In this document: one piece after another, positions 1 to 9,121 of the stretch
Layout of the letters: every line of letters begins with the position of its first letter
Numbering within the stretch: the stretch's first letter is position 1
Translations under genes and position numbers: made by a program
The notes under the pieces: generated by a model
Databases searched by the model: none
What the model saw: only the letters and a program-made list of their open reading frames with translations
Told to the model about the DNA's origin: nothing
From: Myxococcus xanthus
GTDB lineage: Bacteria > Myxococcota > Myxococcia > Myxococcales > Myxococcaceae
NCBI RefSeq assembly: GCF_013116825.1
Contig: NZ_JABFNS010000052.1
Span: 1 to 54,931, forward strand
Reading direction: 5' to 3'
Length of the DNA stretch: 54,931 nucleotides

Positions 1-65
1 GCTTCAGCCATTCCAAGGCGGGCGCTCGGGCTGGGTGGGGAAGCGTTCGAGGCGGTGAGGAATGA
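1..65 (+). CDS. possible 3' end of an upstream gene (partial)
   Basis: All three forward frames are open from base 1. One of them ends in a TGA at 63-65 and so overlaps the ATG of the NRPS gene by four bases (ATGA), the usual arrangement for translational coupling in NRPS operons. A second frame ends at 56-58. Only about 20 residues are visible, too few to recognise a product. The overlap makes it likely, but not certain, that the NRPS is a downstream gene of an operon starting outside the window. Confidence 0.3.
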   Translation, partial: FSHSKAGARAGWGSVRGGEE

Positions 66-3000
66 CGAGGTCGACACCGCAGGTGGGACTCTCTCTTGGG
101 GCCGCTTCATCCTTCCTGCTGCATGAGCAGGTCGCGGAGCAGGCTCGGCGCACGCCGGATGCCATCGCGATCTGGTCCGAAGAGGGAGAGGTGTCCTATG
201 GGGCGTTGGAGGCTCGTGCCAACCGGCTCGCCCACCACCTGAGGCGGCTCGGGGTGGGGCCCGAGTCCATCGTGGGGCTGCACGTCCCACGCTCCATCGA
301 CATGGTGGTCGGTGTGCTTGGGATCTGGAAGGCGGCGGGTGCCTATCTTCCGCTCGATCCGGAGTACCCCGCCGAGCGCCTGCGGCGCTTCCTGGCGGAC
401 GCGCGCGCGGACGTGCTGGTGACCTCCGGCGCCGGGGACGTGCCGTGGGAGTGGGGCGGCCATTGTGTCGTCGATCTACGCCGGGATGCGGCCCGAATCG
501 CTTCCGAGCCCGATTCTCCGCCAGACAACGGACTCACCGCCGAGCACCTGGCCTATGTCATCTACACGTCGGGCTCTACCGGGAGCCCGAAGGGCGTGAT
601 GGTGACGCACCGGGCGGTGGCCAACCACTTGCGCTGGCGTCAGGCGACGTACCCCCTTGGGGCGGCAGACGCGTTCCTGCAAAAGGCCTCACTGAGCTTT
701 GACATCTCGGTCTGGGAGATCTTCGCGCCATTGATCGCTGGCGCGCGTCTGGTGCTGGCCCGGCCGGGTGGGCAGCGGGATGGAGGCTACCTGGCCGACC
801 TGATCGCGCGGCAGGGCGTGTCCATCGCGCACTTCGGTCCCACGCTGCTTCGGTTGGTGCTGGACGCGCCGGAGCTGGAGCGCTGCACCTCGCTGCGGCA
901 CATCTTCTGTGGTGGTGAGGTGGTCCCGGTCTCCTTGTGTGAGCGGTTGCTCGCGCGGGTGCCGGCGCGGCTTCACCACCAATATGGGCCGACCGAGGCG
1001 ACCATCGATGCTTCCTGCTGGGACTGTGTCCCGGGGGAGACGCGCTCCTATGTCCCGATGGGAGCGCCGGTGTCGAATACGCGGCTCCATGTCCTGGACG
1101 CGCGTGGTCACCTCGCCGCGCCGGGGGAGGTGGGAGAGCTCTTCATCGGGGGCGTGGGGCTGGCGCGGGGATACCTCCGGCGCCCGGACCTCACCGCCGC
1201 GGCCTTCGTCCCGGATCCGTTCAGCGAGGAGCCGGGCGCGCGGCTGTACCGCACGGGAGATCTCGTCCGAGGGATGCCGGATGGGACGCTGCACTTCCTT
1301 GGCCGCCGCGATCATCAGGTCAAGGTGCGTGGCTACCGTGTCGAGCTGGGCGAGATCGAGGCGGCCCTCTTGGGCCACCCCGGGCTCCGCGAGGCGGCGG
1401 TGGTGGTCCGTGGCGAAGGGGAGGACGAGCGCCGACTGGTGGCCTATGTCGTCCCGGCGCGGAATGCCGCGGAGCCGCTCGAACTCACGGGGCTTCGGGC
1501 GTTCCTGGAGCGGTCCTTGCCGGATTACATGGTTCCGGCGGTCTTCATCCCGCTGGACGGACTTCCGCTCACCCCGACAGGCAAGGTGGACCGCGGCGCG
1601 CTGCCTGAGCCATCGGAGTTCAACCGCCTCGTGCCCTCAGGCATCCATGAGGCGCCGCGAGGTGCGCTGGAGGAAAGGTTGTCTCGGCTCTGGGGCGAGG
1701 TGCTGCGCGTCGCGCTCCCAGGGCGCCACGCGCACTTCCTGGAGCTGGGGGGCGACTCCATCCTCGCTGTCCGGCTCGCTGCCCGTCTCCGCGAGGCGGG
1801 TTACCGGTGCCGCCCCTCCCAGCTCTTCAGCCATCCCACCATCGCGGAGCTGGCCGGGGTGCTGCGCGCGGCCTTGCCGAAACTCCCGGACGGAGGGAGC
1901 GCCTCCGCTGTCCCGGAGGACGAGTGGCCCTCCTCTGCCGTGTCAGAGCCGTATCCGCTCACGCCCATGCAGGAGGGAATGCTGTTCCATACGTTGCTCG
2001 CGCCCGATTCGCGCGTGTACCACGAGCAACTGGAGTTCGAACTTCGCGGTCCGCTCGTTCCGGAGCTCATCGAGCGCGCCTGGTGCGAGGTGGGCGCCCG
2101 CCATCCGGGGCTGCGGATGCGCTTCCAGTGGGAGGGGCTCTCTGCTCCACGTCAGGTCGAGGCGCGGGAGTTGCCGCCGATCGAGTGGTGGGACTGGCGC
2201 TCACAGGATCCGCTCGCGTTCGAGGAGCGGCGCGAGCGTTTTCTCGCCGAGGATCGTGCGCGCGGTTTCACGCTCACGGACGCGCCGCCGGTGCGCCTGG
2301 CGGTGGTCCAGTTGGAGGACGGGCGGTATTGGGCCGTCTGGAGCCTGCACCACCTCGTCTTTGATGGCTGGAGCGCGGCGCTCGTGCTGGGCGAGCTCTT
2401 CGCCACGTACGCGGCGCTCCGGGCTGGGACCCGCCATGAGCTGCCTCCGGCCCGACCGTACCGGGATTTCGTGCGCTGGATTCGCTCGCGCGACTTCTCC
2501 GCGGAGGCTCCGTTCTGGAGGGAAACGCTGGGCCCTGGTGTCTCGCCAACGCCCTTGTTCGTGGACCGCCGGCCCAGCCGCCGCGTGCCGGAGCCGGACG
2601 CGGCGCTGCTGCTTCGGCTCGACGCCGGACGGACCGCCCGGCTCAAGGCCCTGGCGGTGCGTCACCGCGTCACGCTGAACACGCTTCTGGCGGGAGCGTG
2701 GGCCGTGCTCCTGGGGTGCTACAGCGGCCAGCGCGAGGTCACGTTTGGGCTGGCGGTGTCCGGGCGCTCCATCGAACTGGACGGAGTGGAAGGCATTGCC
2801 GGGTTGCTGCTCAACACGTTGGCCGTGCGGGTGGAGGTGCCCTCCCAGGCCACTGCCGACGGCTGGCTGCACACGCTCCAGGCTCAGCTCACCGAACTCC
2901 TCGCACACGAGCAGACACCCCTGGCCGAGGTCCAGCGTTGGTGCGCTGGCAAGCCCGGTGAGGCGCTCTTCGAGAGCCTGCTCGTCTTCGAGAACTACCC

Positions 3001-6000
3001 CGCGGAGGCGGCGTGCTGGAGCCCGCCGGGGGCCGGGCTCGTTGTCGAGCGCCGGTTCGGCGCGGCGCGTGCTCCTTATGCGCTCACGCTCACCGCGCGT
3101 CCGGGCGAGTCGCTCGAACTCTGGGCTTCCTACGAACGTGACCGGTTCAGCGACGAGGTGATTCAACGGTTGTTGCGGCACCTGGAGCAGTCACTCTGGG
3201 CGCTGGCGGAGGGCGGCTCCAAGGTGTTGGCGTCGCTGGAGTTGCTGCCGGCGGACGAACTGTCGGCGCTGCTGGAGCGAGGCCGAGGACCGCGGGTGGC
3301 ACCACCGGACGAGGCCGATCTCCCCGCCCTGTTCGAAGCCCAAGCCGCGCGCACCCCGGAGACCGTCGCTGCGGTGTTCCAGGATGAGCGGGTGACGTAC
3401 CGCGAACTGGATGCGCGCGCGAACCAGCTCGCGCACATGTTGCGAGGCCATGGCGTCGGTCCAGAGGTGCGGGTGGGGCTCTGCCTCCCGCGCTCGCTGG
3501 AGTTGCTGGTCGCGGTGCTGGGGGTGCTCAAAGCGGGCGGGGCTTATGTCCCGTTGGATCCAGACTACCCGGCCGAGCGGACGGCCTACGTGATGGCGGA
3601 CGCGGGCGTGGCCGTGCTGTTGACGCAGTCCTCGGTGCGCGGCCGGCTCCCCGCGGGGCAGGTCCGGTCAATCCTCTTCGATGAAGTGCGCGCCGAGCTG
3701 GCCGCGTTGCCCTCCAAGCCGCCGCCGCGTCCGGCGCTCTCCACCCGGTTGGCGTACGTCCTCTATACCTCCGGCTCCACCGGGCGTCCCAAGGGCGTGA
3801 TGGTGACGCACCAGAATGTGCTCAACTTCCTCCAGTCGATGCGGCGCGAGCCGGGGCTGCGGCCGGAGGACGTGGTGCTCGCGCTGACCTCGCTCTCCTT
3901 CGACATCGCGGGGTTGGAGCTCCTACTTCCGCTGGCGGTGGGGGCCCGCGTGGTGATCGCGCCACAGGCGTGGCAACGCGATGGGGCACTGCTGGCCGCG
4001 GGGGTGAGCAGGTGCGGCGCGAGTGTGTTGCAGGCCACTCCCGCCACCTGGCAGATGCTGTTGCAGGCCGGGCTCCCAGCGGGCCTGCGGCTGCGAGCCT
4101 TCTGCGGTGGAGAGGCCATGTCCCGCCCGCTCGCCCGCGCGCTCGGAGAAGTGGCCGGGAGCGTCTGGAACCTGTATGGCCCCACCGAGACGACCATCTG
4201 GTCCGCGGTGGAGCGCCTCCAGGACGAAGAGGCCGACCCGTTACTCGGGCACGCCATCGACAACACGGAGTTGTACGTGCTCGATGCGAGTGGTCGCCCG
4301 GTGCCGGTGGGCGTCCCCGGTGAGCTGTTCATTGGCGGCGAGGGGGTGGCCCGGGGCTACCTTGGCCAGCCAACGCTCACGGCGGAGCGCTTCGTTCCGG
4401 ATTCCTTCTCGGCCAGGCTGGGGGCGCGCCTGTACCGCACGGGCGATCTCGTCCGCTGGCGGGAGGGCGGGGGGCTCGAGTTCCTTGGGCGCGTCGACCA
4501 TCAGGTGAAGGTGCGTGGTCACCGCATCGAGTTGGCGGAGATCGAGACGACGCTCGCGGGGCATCCGGCGGTGGAGCAGGCGGTGGTCGTTGCCCGGGTG
4601 CTCGCAGCAGAGGATGTGCGGCTGGTGGCCTACTTCATCCCGCGGACGGGGCAGGACGGAAGGGATGTGCAGGCGCTGCGCCAGTGGCTCTCGGAGCGGT
4701 TGCCTGGGCCCATGGTGCCCACCGTGTTCGTCCCGCTGGCCCGCTTCCCGTTGACGCCGAACGGCAAGGTTGATCGCCGCGCATTGCCAGCACCGGATTG
4801 GGGGGCCGTGCCACGAGGCGCGGGGGCGTCCGTCCCGCCGCGGAGTGCCACTGAGCGCGCCGTGGCGGAGCTCTGGCGCGAGCTGCTGGGAGGGAGTGCG
4901 GTCTCCGGCGTGTTCGACAGTTTCTTCACGGTGGGCGGACACTCGTTGCTGGCGGTCCGGTTCGCCATGCGGGCGCGCACGACCTTCAGGGTCGAGCTGT
5001 CGCTTCAGGCGCTGCTCGAACAGCCGACTATCGCGGGGATGGCAGCGGTCATCGACGCCGCGTTGGAGCGCTCGCCAGTTCCGGGGGGCGAGGCGGAGGT
5101 GGATCCGATGGCCGACGCCGTGCTGCCACCCGGGCTCGAACCTCGTGGCCCGATGCCCGCGCGGCCTCGCCCCCCTCGGCACCTCCTGCTGACTGGGGCG
5201 ACCGGCTTCGTGGGGGCCTTCCTGTTGAAGGAGCTGCTGGAGCGGTTGCCCGCGCGCATCCACTGTCTCATCCGCGCGGCTGGGCGCGAGGAGGCGGGGG
5301 CCAGGCTGGAACGTAAGCTCCGCGCCTATGGGCTCTGGGAGGAGCGCTTCCGGGAGCGGATTGAACCTGTTGCGGGAGATCTGGCGGAGCCCGGGCTGGG
5401 GCTCTCGTCCGCGCAGCTCGAAGCACTTGCCGGGCGGATCGACGCCATCTACCACTGCGGCGCGGTGGTGAGCTTCCTCTACCCGTACCGGGAGATGAGG
5501 GCGCCCAACGTGCAAGCGACGCAGGCGCTTCTGGAGCTCGCGTGCCGGGGCCGGCCGAAGGTGTTCCACCACGTGTCCACGCTGTCCGTCTTCCCGCCGC
5601 ATCTTCGCCAGGGTGGGGGCCTGCTCGCGGAGGATGATGGCATCGAGGGGGCGACGGGGTTCCGCACCGGCTATGCCCAGAGCAAATGGGTGGCGGAGCG
5701 GTTGGTGGCGCAGGCCCGTAGCCGGGGCATGCAGGTCGCCATCTACCGTTTGGGCAACGTGACCGGCCACAGCCAGACGGGCGTCTGGAACACCACCGAC
5801 TTCGTCACCCGAAGCCTGAAGAGCTTCATCCAACTCGGCAGCATGCCGGTGTTGGATGGCACGCTGGATTTGCTGCCGGTGGATTTCGTGGCGAAGGCAA
5901 TCGTGCACCTCTCGCGAGAGCCCGAGTCCTCCGGGAAGACGTTCCATCTGAGCCACCCACGCCCGGTGTCGGCGGGGCTGCTGCGCGGGTGGTTGGAGAC

Positions 6001-6301
6001 GTTGGGCTATTCGCTGCGGAGTTTGTCGCAGACCGAGTGGCTCGATGAGTTGCGGCGGGAGACCGAGCACCGGGACCACAACGCGCTCTTCGCGCTCGCT
6101 CCGCTGATTGGCGCTCGGGAGGCTCCGGACGGCGCGGGGCCCCTGCGGCTCTTTTCATCCTGGGGACGCGTGGATCACCGGAACACTCGCGCGGGATTGG
6201 AGGGCAGTGGCATCGAGTGCCCGCCGGTGGACGAGTCCCTCTTCCGCACCTACTTCAAGTACTTCGTCGAGAGCGGCTTCCTTCGCGCGCCTGGAGCCTG
6301 A
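62..6301 (+). CDS. two-module NRPS with terminal thioester reductase domain
   Basis: Non-ribosomal peptide synthetase of 2079 residues. Domain order: adenylation (about 20-500), carrier protein (GGDS, Ser566), condensation (about 625-1060, HHLVFDGW near 763), second adenylation (about 1090-1580), second carrier (GGHS, Ser1628), reductase (about 1705-2079). The reductase has the Rossmann motif TGATGFVG at 1711-1718 and a Tyr1871/Lys1875 YxxxK pair, so the bound peptide should leave as an aldehyde or alcohol. Specificity residues read by alignment to PheA/EntF: A1 D-I-W-H-F-G-Q-I-D-K, close to Glu/Gln codes (7 of 10 each); A2 D-I-L-A-F-G-L-I-W-K, close to the Gly code (8 of 10). Both calls are inference. 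The protein opens directly with an A domain, so it either starts a chain or takes its condensation domain from an upstream protein. A GAGG lies nine bases before the ATG. Confidence 0.95.
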   Translation: MTRSTPQVGLSLGAASSFLLHEQVAEQARRTPDAIAIWSEEGEVSYGALEARANRLAHHLRRLGVGPESIVGLHVPRSIDMVVGVLGIWKAAGAYLPLDPEYPAERLRRFLADARADVLVTSGAGDVPWEWGGHCVVDLRRDAARIASEPDSPPDNGLTAEHLAYVIYTSGSTGSPKGVMVTHRAVANHLRWRQATYPLGAADAFLQKASLSFDISVWEIFAPLIAGARLVLARPGGQRDGGYLADLIARQGVSIAHFGPTLLRLVLDAPELERCTSLRHIFCGGEVVPVSLCERLLARVPARLHHQYGPTEATIDASCWDCVPGETRSYVPMGAPVSNTRLHVLDARGHLAAPGEVGELFIGGVGLARGYLRRPDLTAAAFVPDPFSEEPGARLYRTGDLVRGMPDGTLHFLGRRDHQVKVRGYRVELGEIEAALLGHPGLREAAVVVRGEGEDERRLVAYVVPARNAAEPLELTGLRAFLERSLPDYMVPAVFIPLDGLPLTPTGKVDRGALPEPSEFNRLVPSGIHEAPRGALEERLSRLWGEVLRVALPGRHAHFLELGGDSILAVRLAARLREAGYRCRPSQLFSHPTIAELAGVLRAALPKLPDGGSASAVPEDEWPSSAVSEPYPLTPMQEGMLFHTLLAPDSRVYHEQLEFELRGPLVPELIERAWCEVGARHPGLRMRFQWEGLSAPRQVEARELPPIEWWDWRSQDPLAFEERRERFLAEDRARGFTLTDAPPVRLAVVQLEDGRYWAVWSLHHLVFDGWSAALVLGELFATYAALRAGTRHELPPARPYRDFVRWIRSRDFSAEAPFWRETLGPGVSPTPLFVDRRPSRRVPEPDAALLLRLDAGRTARLKALAVRHRVTLNTLLAGAWAVLLGCYSGQREVTFGLAVSGRSIELDGVEGIAGLLLNTLAVRVEVPSQATADGWLHTLQAQLTELLAHEQTPLAEVQRWCAGKPGEALFESLLVFENYPAEAACWSPPGAGLVVERRFGAARAPYALTLTARPGESLELWASYERDRFSDEVIQRLLRHLEQSLWALAEGGSKVLASLELLPADELSALLERGRGPRVAPPDEADLPALFEAQAARTPETVAAVFQDERVTYRELDARANQLAHMLRGHGVGPEVRVGLCLPRSLELLVAVLGVLKAGGAYVPLDPDYPAERTAYVMADAGVAVLLTQSSVRGRLPAGQVRSILFDEVRAELAALPSKPPPRPALSTRLAYVLYTSGSTGRPKGVMVTHQNVLNFLQSMRREPGLRPEDVVLALTSLSFDIAGLELLLPLAVGARVVIAPQAWQRDGALLAAGVSRCGASVLQATPATWQMLLQAGLPAGLRLRAFCGGEAMSRPLARALGEVAGSVWNLYGPTETTIWSAVERLQDEEADPLLGHAIDNTELYVLDASGRPVPVGVPGELFIGGEGVARGYLGQPTLTAERFVPDSFSARLGARLYRTGDLVRWREGGGLEFLGRVDHQVKVRGHRIELAEIETTLAGHPAVEQAVVVARVLAAEDVRLVAYFIPRTGQDGRDVQALRQWLSERLPGPMVPTVFVPLARFPLTPNGKVDRRALPAPDWGAVPRGAGASVPPRSATERAVAELWRELLGGSAVSGVFDSFFTVGGHSLLAVRFAMRARTTFRVELSLQALLEQPTIAGMAAVIDAALERSPVPGGEAEVDPMADAVLPPGLEPRGPMPARPRPPRHLLLTGATGFVGAFLLKELLERLPARIHCLIRAAGREEAGARLERKLRAYGLWEERFRERIEPVAGDLAEPGLGLSSAQLEALAGRIDAIYHCGAVVSFLYPYREMRAPNVQATQALLELACRGRPKVFHHVSTLSVFPPHLRQGGGLLAEDDGIEGATGFRTGYAQSKWVAERLVAQARSRGMQVAIYRLGNVTGHSQTGVWNTTDFVTRSLKSFIQLGSMPVLDGTLDLLPVDFVAKAIVHLSREPESSGKTFHLSHPRPVSAGLLRGWLETLGYSLRSLSQTEWLDELRRETEHRDHNALFALAPLIGAREAPDGAGPLRLFSSWGRVDHRNTRAGLEGSGIECPPVDESLFRTYFKYFVESGFLRAPGA

Positions 6302-6307
6302 GCGCCG

Positions 6308-6325
6308 GCCCTCGCTGGCGAGGGC
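6308..6325. terminator. hairpin between convergent genes
   Basis: A perfect 7-bp stem (GCCCTCG/CGAGGGC) with a CTGG loop lies between the NRPS stop and the convergent kinase stop. It could serve both strands as a terminator. There is no U-tract, as is common at this GC content. Confidence 0.5.
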
Positions 6326-6334
6326 TCTCCCCGC

Positions 6335-8092
6335 CTAGTCGGACACCTCTGGAGGCAGCATGTCCTGGCAGCGCCGGATGCCTCGCTGGGCCTCCACGAG
6401 CTGCGGATGGTCGCGCTTCAAAGCGCGATAGAGGGTGATGGCCGTCTCGCAGTTGCCGTCGTTCTCCAGGGCGCGGGCGCGGGCCATGCGCTTCGAGGCG
6501 TCCTCCACCTTGCCTGCGAGCGCCGCCAGCTCGGGCTCGACGGCCTCCAATCCCAGGCTCCGTGCCTGGGCCAGCCGTTTCATCGCGCTGTCCAGCCGGC
6601 CTTCGTTGAAGTCATTGCCAATGTCGATGGCCTGTCCCGCCGCGAGTACCTTGAGCTGCCGGGTCGCGACATCGTCGGGCGCTGTCTCCACCGTCCCGTT
6701 GGTGGCGTGCGGTGGCGCTCCGGCCTCGTTGGTGGGGGGCGCCGGTTGCGCCGGGGTGCCGACTGGAACCAGGGTTCCCTCCTTGACGTCGTCGCCGCTC
6801 CCGCCCCGGAGGGCCACGATGCCCACGCCGCCCAGGAGCAGGACGCCGGCGATGCCCAGCCCCACCACCGCGCTGGACTTCGAGCGCTTCGGCGCCGCGT
6901 AGGGGGAGGCCGCGTGCGCCGTCTTGTTGAAGCCCTCCGCGCCCACCCGGAGCCCGGAGGGCGCGGCGGGCTGTGTCAGCGGAATGGGCGCGGTGCCCGT
7001 CACCGGCGCGGCCTCCGCCGGGGCGGCGCGCACCAGGGTGGCCTCGGAGCCCTCCGTGCCAAAGAGGAGCGTGGCCGGTCGCGCCGGTTCGAGGCCACCG
7101 CCGGTGATGGCGGGGTTGATGCCACTGACCGCGCGCCGGCGGGTGAGGGTGGGCAGCGCGTTGACCAGGTCCGACGCGAAGGCCTCCATGGTGGCGTAGC
7201 GCTCCTCGCGGCGCTTCGCGGTGGCCTTCTGGATGACGGCGTCGACGGCTGGCTGTTGGAGGTCCGCCACCACCTGCGCCAGTCGTGGCATGGGCTGGTG
7301 GACCTGCTTCTGCATGATTTCGGAGACGCTGCTACCGTCGAAGGGCTGCTGACCGGTGAGCAGCTCGAAGAGGACGATGCCCACCGCGTACACGTCCGCG
7401 CGGGCGTCCACGTCCAGGCCCATGGCCTGCTCGGGGGACATGTAGCGCGGCGTGCCGGCCACCGAGCCCTGGATGGTGAGCCGTGTCGCGCCGTCGGTGA
7501 TTCGGGCGATGCCGAAGTCCAGCACCTTCACGTGCCGGCCACGCATGCCCTGCCGGACCATGATGTTCTCCGGCTTGAGGTCACGGTGGATGACCTGGCG
7601 TGCGTGGGCATAGGCGAGCACGTCCGCCACCTGGAGGACGATGTCCACGGCCTCGTCGAGCGCGAGCCGGCCACACGTGGCGAGCAGGCTCTTGAGGTCA
7701 TCCCCCTCCACGTACTCCATGGAGATGTAGAGGCTGCCTTCCTCGTCCTGCCCGAAGTCGTGCAGCGTCACCGCGTTGGGGTGGGCCACCCGCGCGTAGC
7801 TCTTGGCTTCGTTGAGGAAGCGGCGGGCCACGTCCGGGTCCATGGACAGGCCGCTGTTGAGGAACTTCATCGCCACCTGCTGGCCGATGCCCACCTGTTC
7901 GGCCAGGTACACCGAACCCATGCCGCCCTGGCCCAGCCGCCGGAGGATGCGGAAGCGGCCCGCCACGACGCGGCCGAGCATCCGGTCCACGGCCGGCGCC
8001 ACCGTCAGAAGGTCGGTGCCACCACAGGCCGGACAGGCGCCGTCCCACTTCTCATGCTGGGCCTCGCACCGCTGGCAGATGAAGAGCGACAT
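6335..8092 (-). CDS. Ser/Thr protein kinase with N-terminal zinc ribbon and one membrane helix
   Basis: Eukaryotic-type (Hanks) protein kinase of 585 residues. An N-terminal zinc ribbon (Cys6, Cys9, Cys20, Cys23) precedes a full kinase domain: glycine loop GQGGMGSVY from residue 54, Lys76, HRDLKPEN with Asp171, DFG at 192-194 and the APE-region MSPEQ. A hydrophobic helix at about 408-428 follows an Ala/Pro-rich linker. The C-terminal 150 residues look helical and TPR-like and should lie in the periplasm. All catalytic residues are present, so it should be active. It is the last gene of a three-gene minus-strand operon, 36 bases after the TPR gene, which suggests that it reads or controls the partner PEGA and TPR proteins at the envelope. 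The substrate is unknown. Confidence 0.92.
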   Translation of the reverse strand: MSLFICQRCEAQHEKWDGACPACGGTDLLTVAPAVDRMLGRVVAGRFRILRRLGQGGMGSVYLAEQVGIGQQVAMKFLNSGLSMDPDVARRFLNEAKSYARVAHPNAVTLHDFGQDEEGSLYISMEYVEGDDLKSLLATCGRLALDEAVDIVLQVADVLAYAHARQVIHRDLKPENIMVRQGMRGRHVKVLDFGIARITDGATRLTIQGSVAGTPRYMSPEQAMGLDVDARADVYAVGIVLFELLTGQQPFDGSSVSEIMQKQVHQPMPRLAQVVADLQQPAVDAVIQKATAKRREERYATMEAFASDLVNALPTLTRRRAVSGINPAITGGGLEPARPATLLFGTEGSEATLVRAAPAEAAPVTGTAPIPLTQPAAPSGLRVGAEGFNKTAHAASPYAAPKRSKSSAVVGLGIAGVLLLGGVGIVALRGGSGDDVKEGTLVPVGTPAQPAPPTNEAGAPPHATNGTVETAPDDVATRQLKVLAAGQAIDIGNDFNEGRLDSAMKRLAQARSLGLEAVEPELAALAGKVEDASKRMARARALENDGNCETAITLYRALKRDHPQLVEAQRGIRRCQDMLPPEVSD

Positions 8093-8128
8093 GGTGTCCT
8101 TGCAGGGCAGGAGGGGAGGGGACCCCGG

Positions 8129-9121
8129 TCAGCGCGTGGCCGGGGCGTAGCGTTGGAAGAGGATGCGCTCCAACTCGCGAGCTCCCGCCTCGGGGGACTT
8201 CCGCTGGGCGGAGGCCGCGCGGAGCACGTCCGTGCGCGCATCTTGCGGCAGGTCCGTCTCCAGCACCGTCAGCGCGCCGTCCAAATCTCCGGCGCGCTGG
8301 AGCGCGGCGGCGCGCCACACGCGGTACTCGGTGCGCTCGGGCGCCGCGGATGCGGCCTTCGCGAACAGGCGCTGCGCCCCGGTGGAGTCTCCACTCTGGA
8401 GCGCCGCGAGCCCTTCCAGGAAAGGCGCCTGGGCAGCGGCCTTGGCGGACGGCTCCCCCGTGTCGCGAGCCAGGTCGAAGAGCGCGCCGGACTCCCGCAG
8501 GCGCGCCGTGGGGAGCGCTTCACCGGCCAGGGCCCGCTGGTGCAGGTCGTCGGTGGTGGACTGGGAGGCCGCGCTCAGCCGCGCGGCCATGTCGCCCAGG
8601 TCCGTGCCCAGGTAGCCCTCGGACACCAGCGTGCGCAGCGTCTCGCCTGCCGCCCCGGGGCCCACCAGCCGGCCTTCCTCCAGCGCGGCGAAGAAGCCGG
8701 CCTTCAGCTCCACGTGCCGGGCCGTCATGTCGGGCGGCACCTTGTTGCGCTTCTTGCGGCGCGCGGCCTTCAGCTTGCGTTCGCACAGGGCCAGCTCGCG
8801 CTGCGCCTTGGTGCGGTCCTGGATGTCCGGCGCGCTGCGCACGTAGGCGCGGTAGGCGGCGCAGGCACCGGGGACGTCCTTGGCCCCCATGCGCGCGCGG
8901 GCCAGGCCCAGGTATGCGGGCAGCAGGGACGGGTTGGCGCGCGTGGCCTGGAGCAACACCTCCGCCGCGTCCTTGTGCTTGCGCTTGTTGTAGAGGCGGG
9001 TGCCCTCGGCCAGCAGCGCATCGCCACGGCCGACGGAGGGCCCCACCAGGGGCTCGGCCAGGGACAGGCCACATGTCAGCAGCACACAGGCCCACGTCAG
9101 GCGCCGCAGGTCAGAACGCAT
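8129..9121 (-). CDS. exported TPR-repeat protein
   Basis: Protein of about 330 residues. The chosen ATG gives a typical export signal (basic start, then hydrophobic stretch TWACVLLTCGLSLA). The mature part holds TPR-like helical repeats: GDALLAEGTRLYNKRKHKDA, then units beginning PSLLPAYLGLARA and PDIQDRTKAQRELA, with further Ala-rich helices. The start overlaps the end of the PEGA gene by 11 bases, so the two are translationally coupled, and the kinase gene follows. TPR proteins usually act as scaffolds, so it may link the PEGA protein to the kinase's periplasmic tail. An in-frame start 36 bases further upstream exists but would spoil the signal peptide. Confidence 0.82.
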   Translation of the reverse strand: MRSDLRRLTWACVLLTCGLSLAEPLVGPSVGRGDALLAEGTRLYNKRKHKDAAEVLLQATRANPSLLPAYLGLARARMGAKDVPGACAAYRAYVRSAPDIQDRTKAQRELALCERKLKAARRKKRNKVPPDMTARHVELKAGFFAALEEGRLVGPGAAGETLRTLVSEGYLGTDLGDMAARLSAASQSTTDDLHQRALAGEALPTARLRESGALFDLARDTGEPSAKAAAQAPFLEGLAALQSGDSTGAQRLFAKAASAAPERTEYRVWRAAALQRAGDLDGALTVLETDLPQDARTDVLRAASAQRKSPEAGARELERILFQRYAPATR

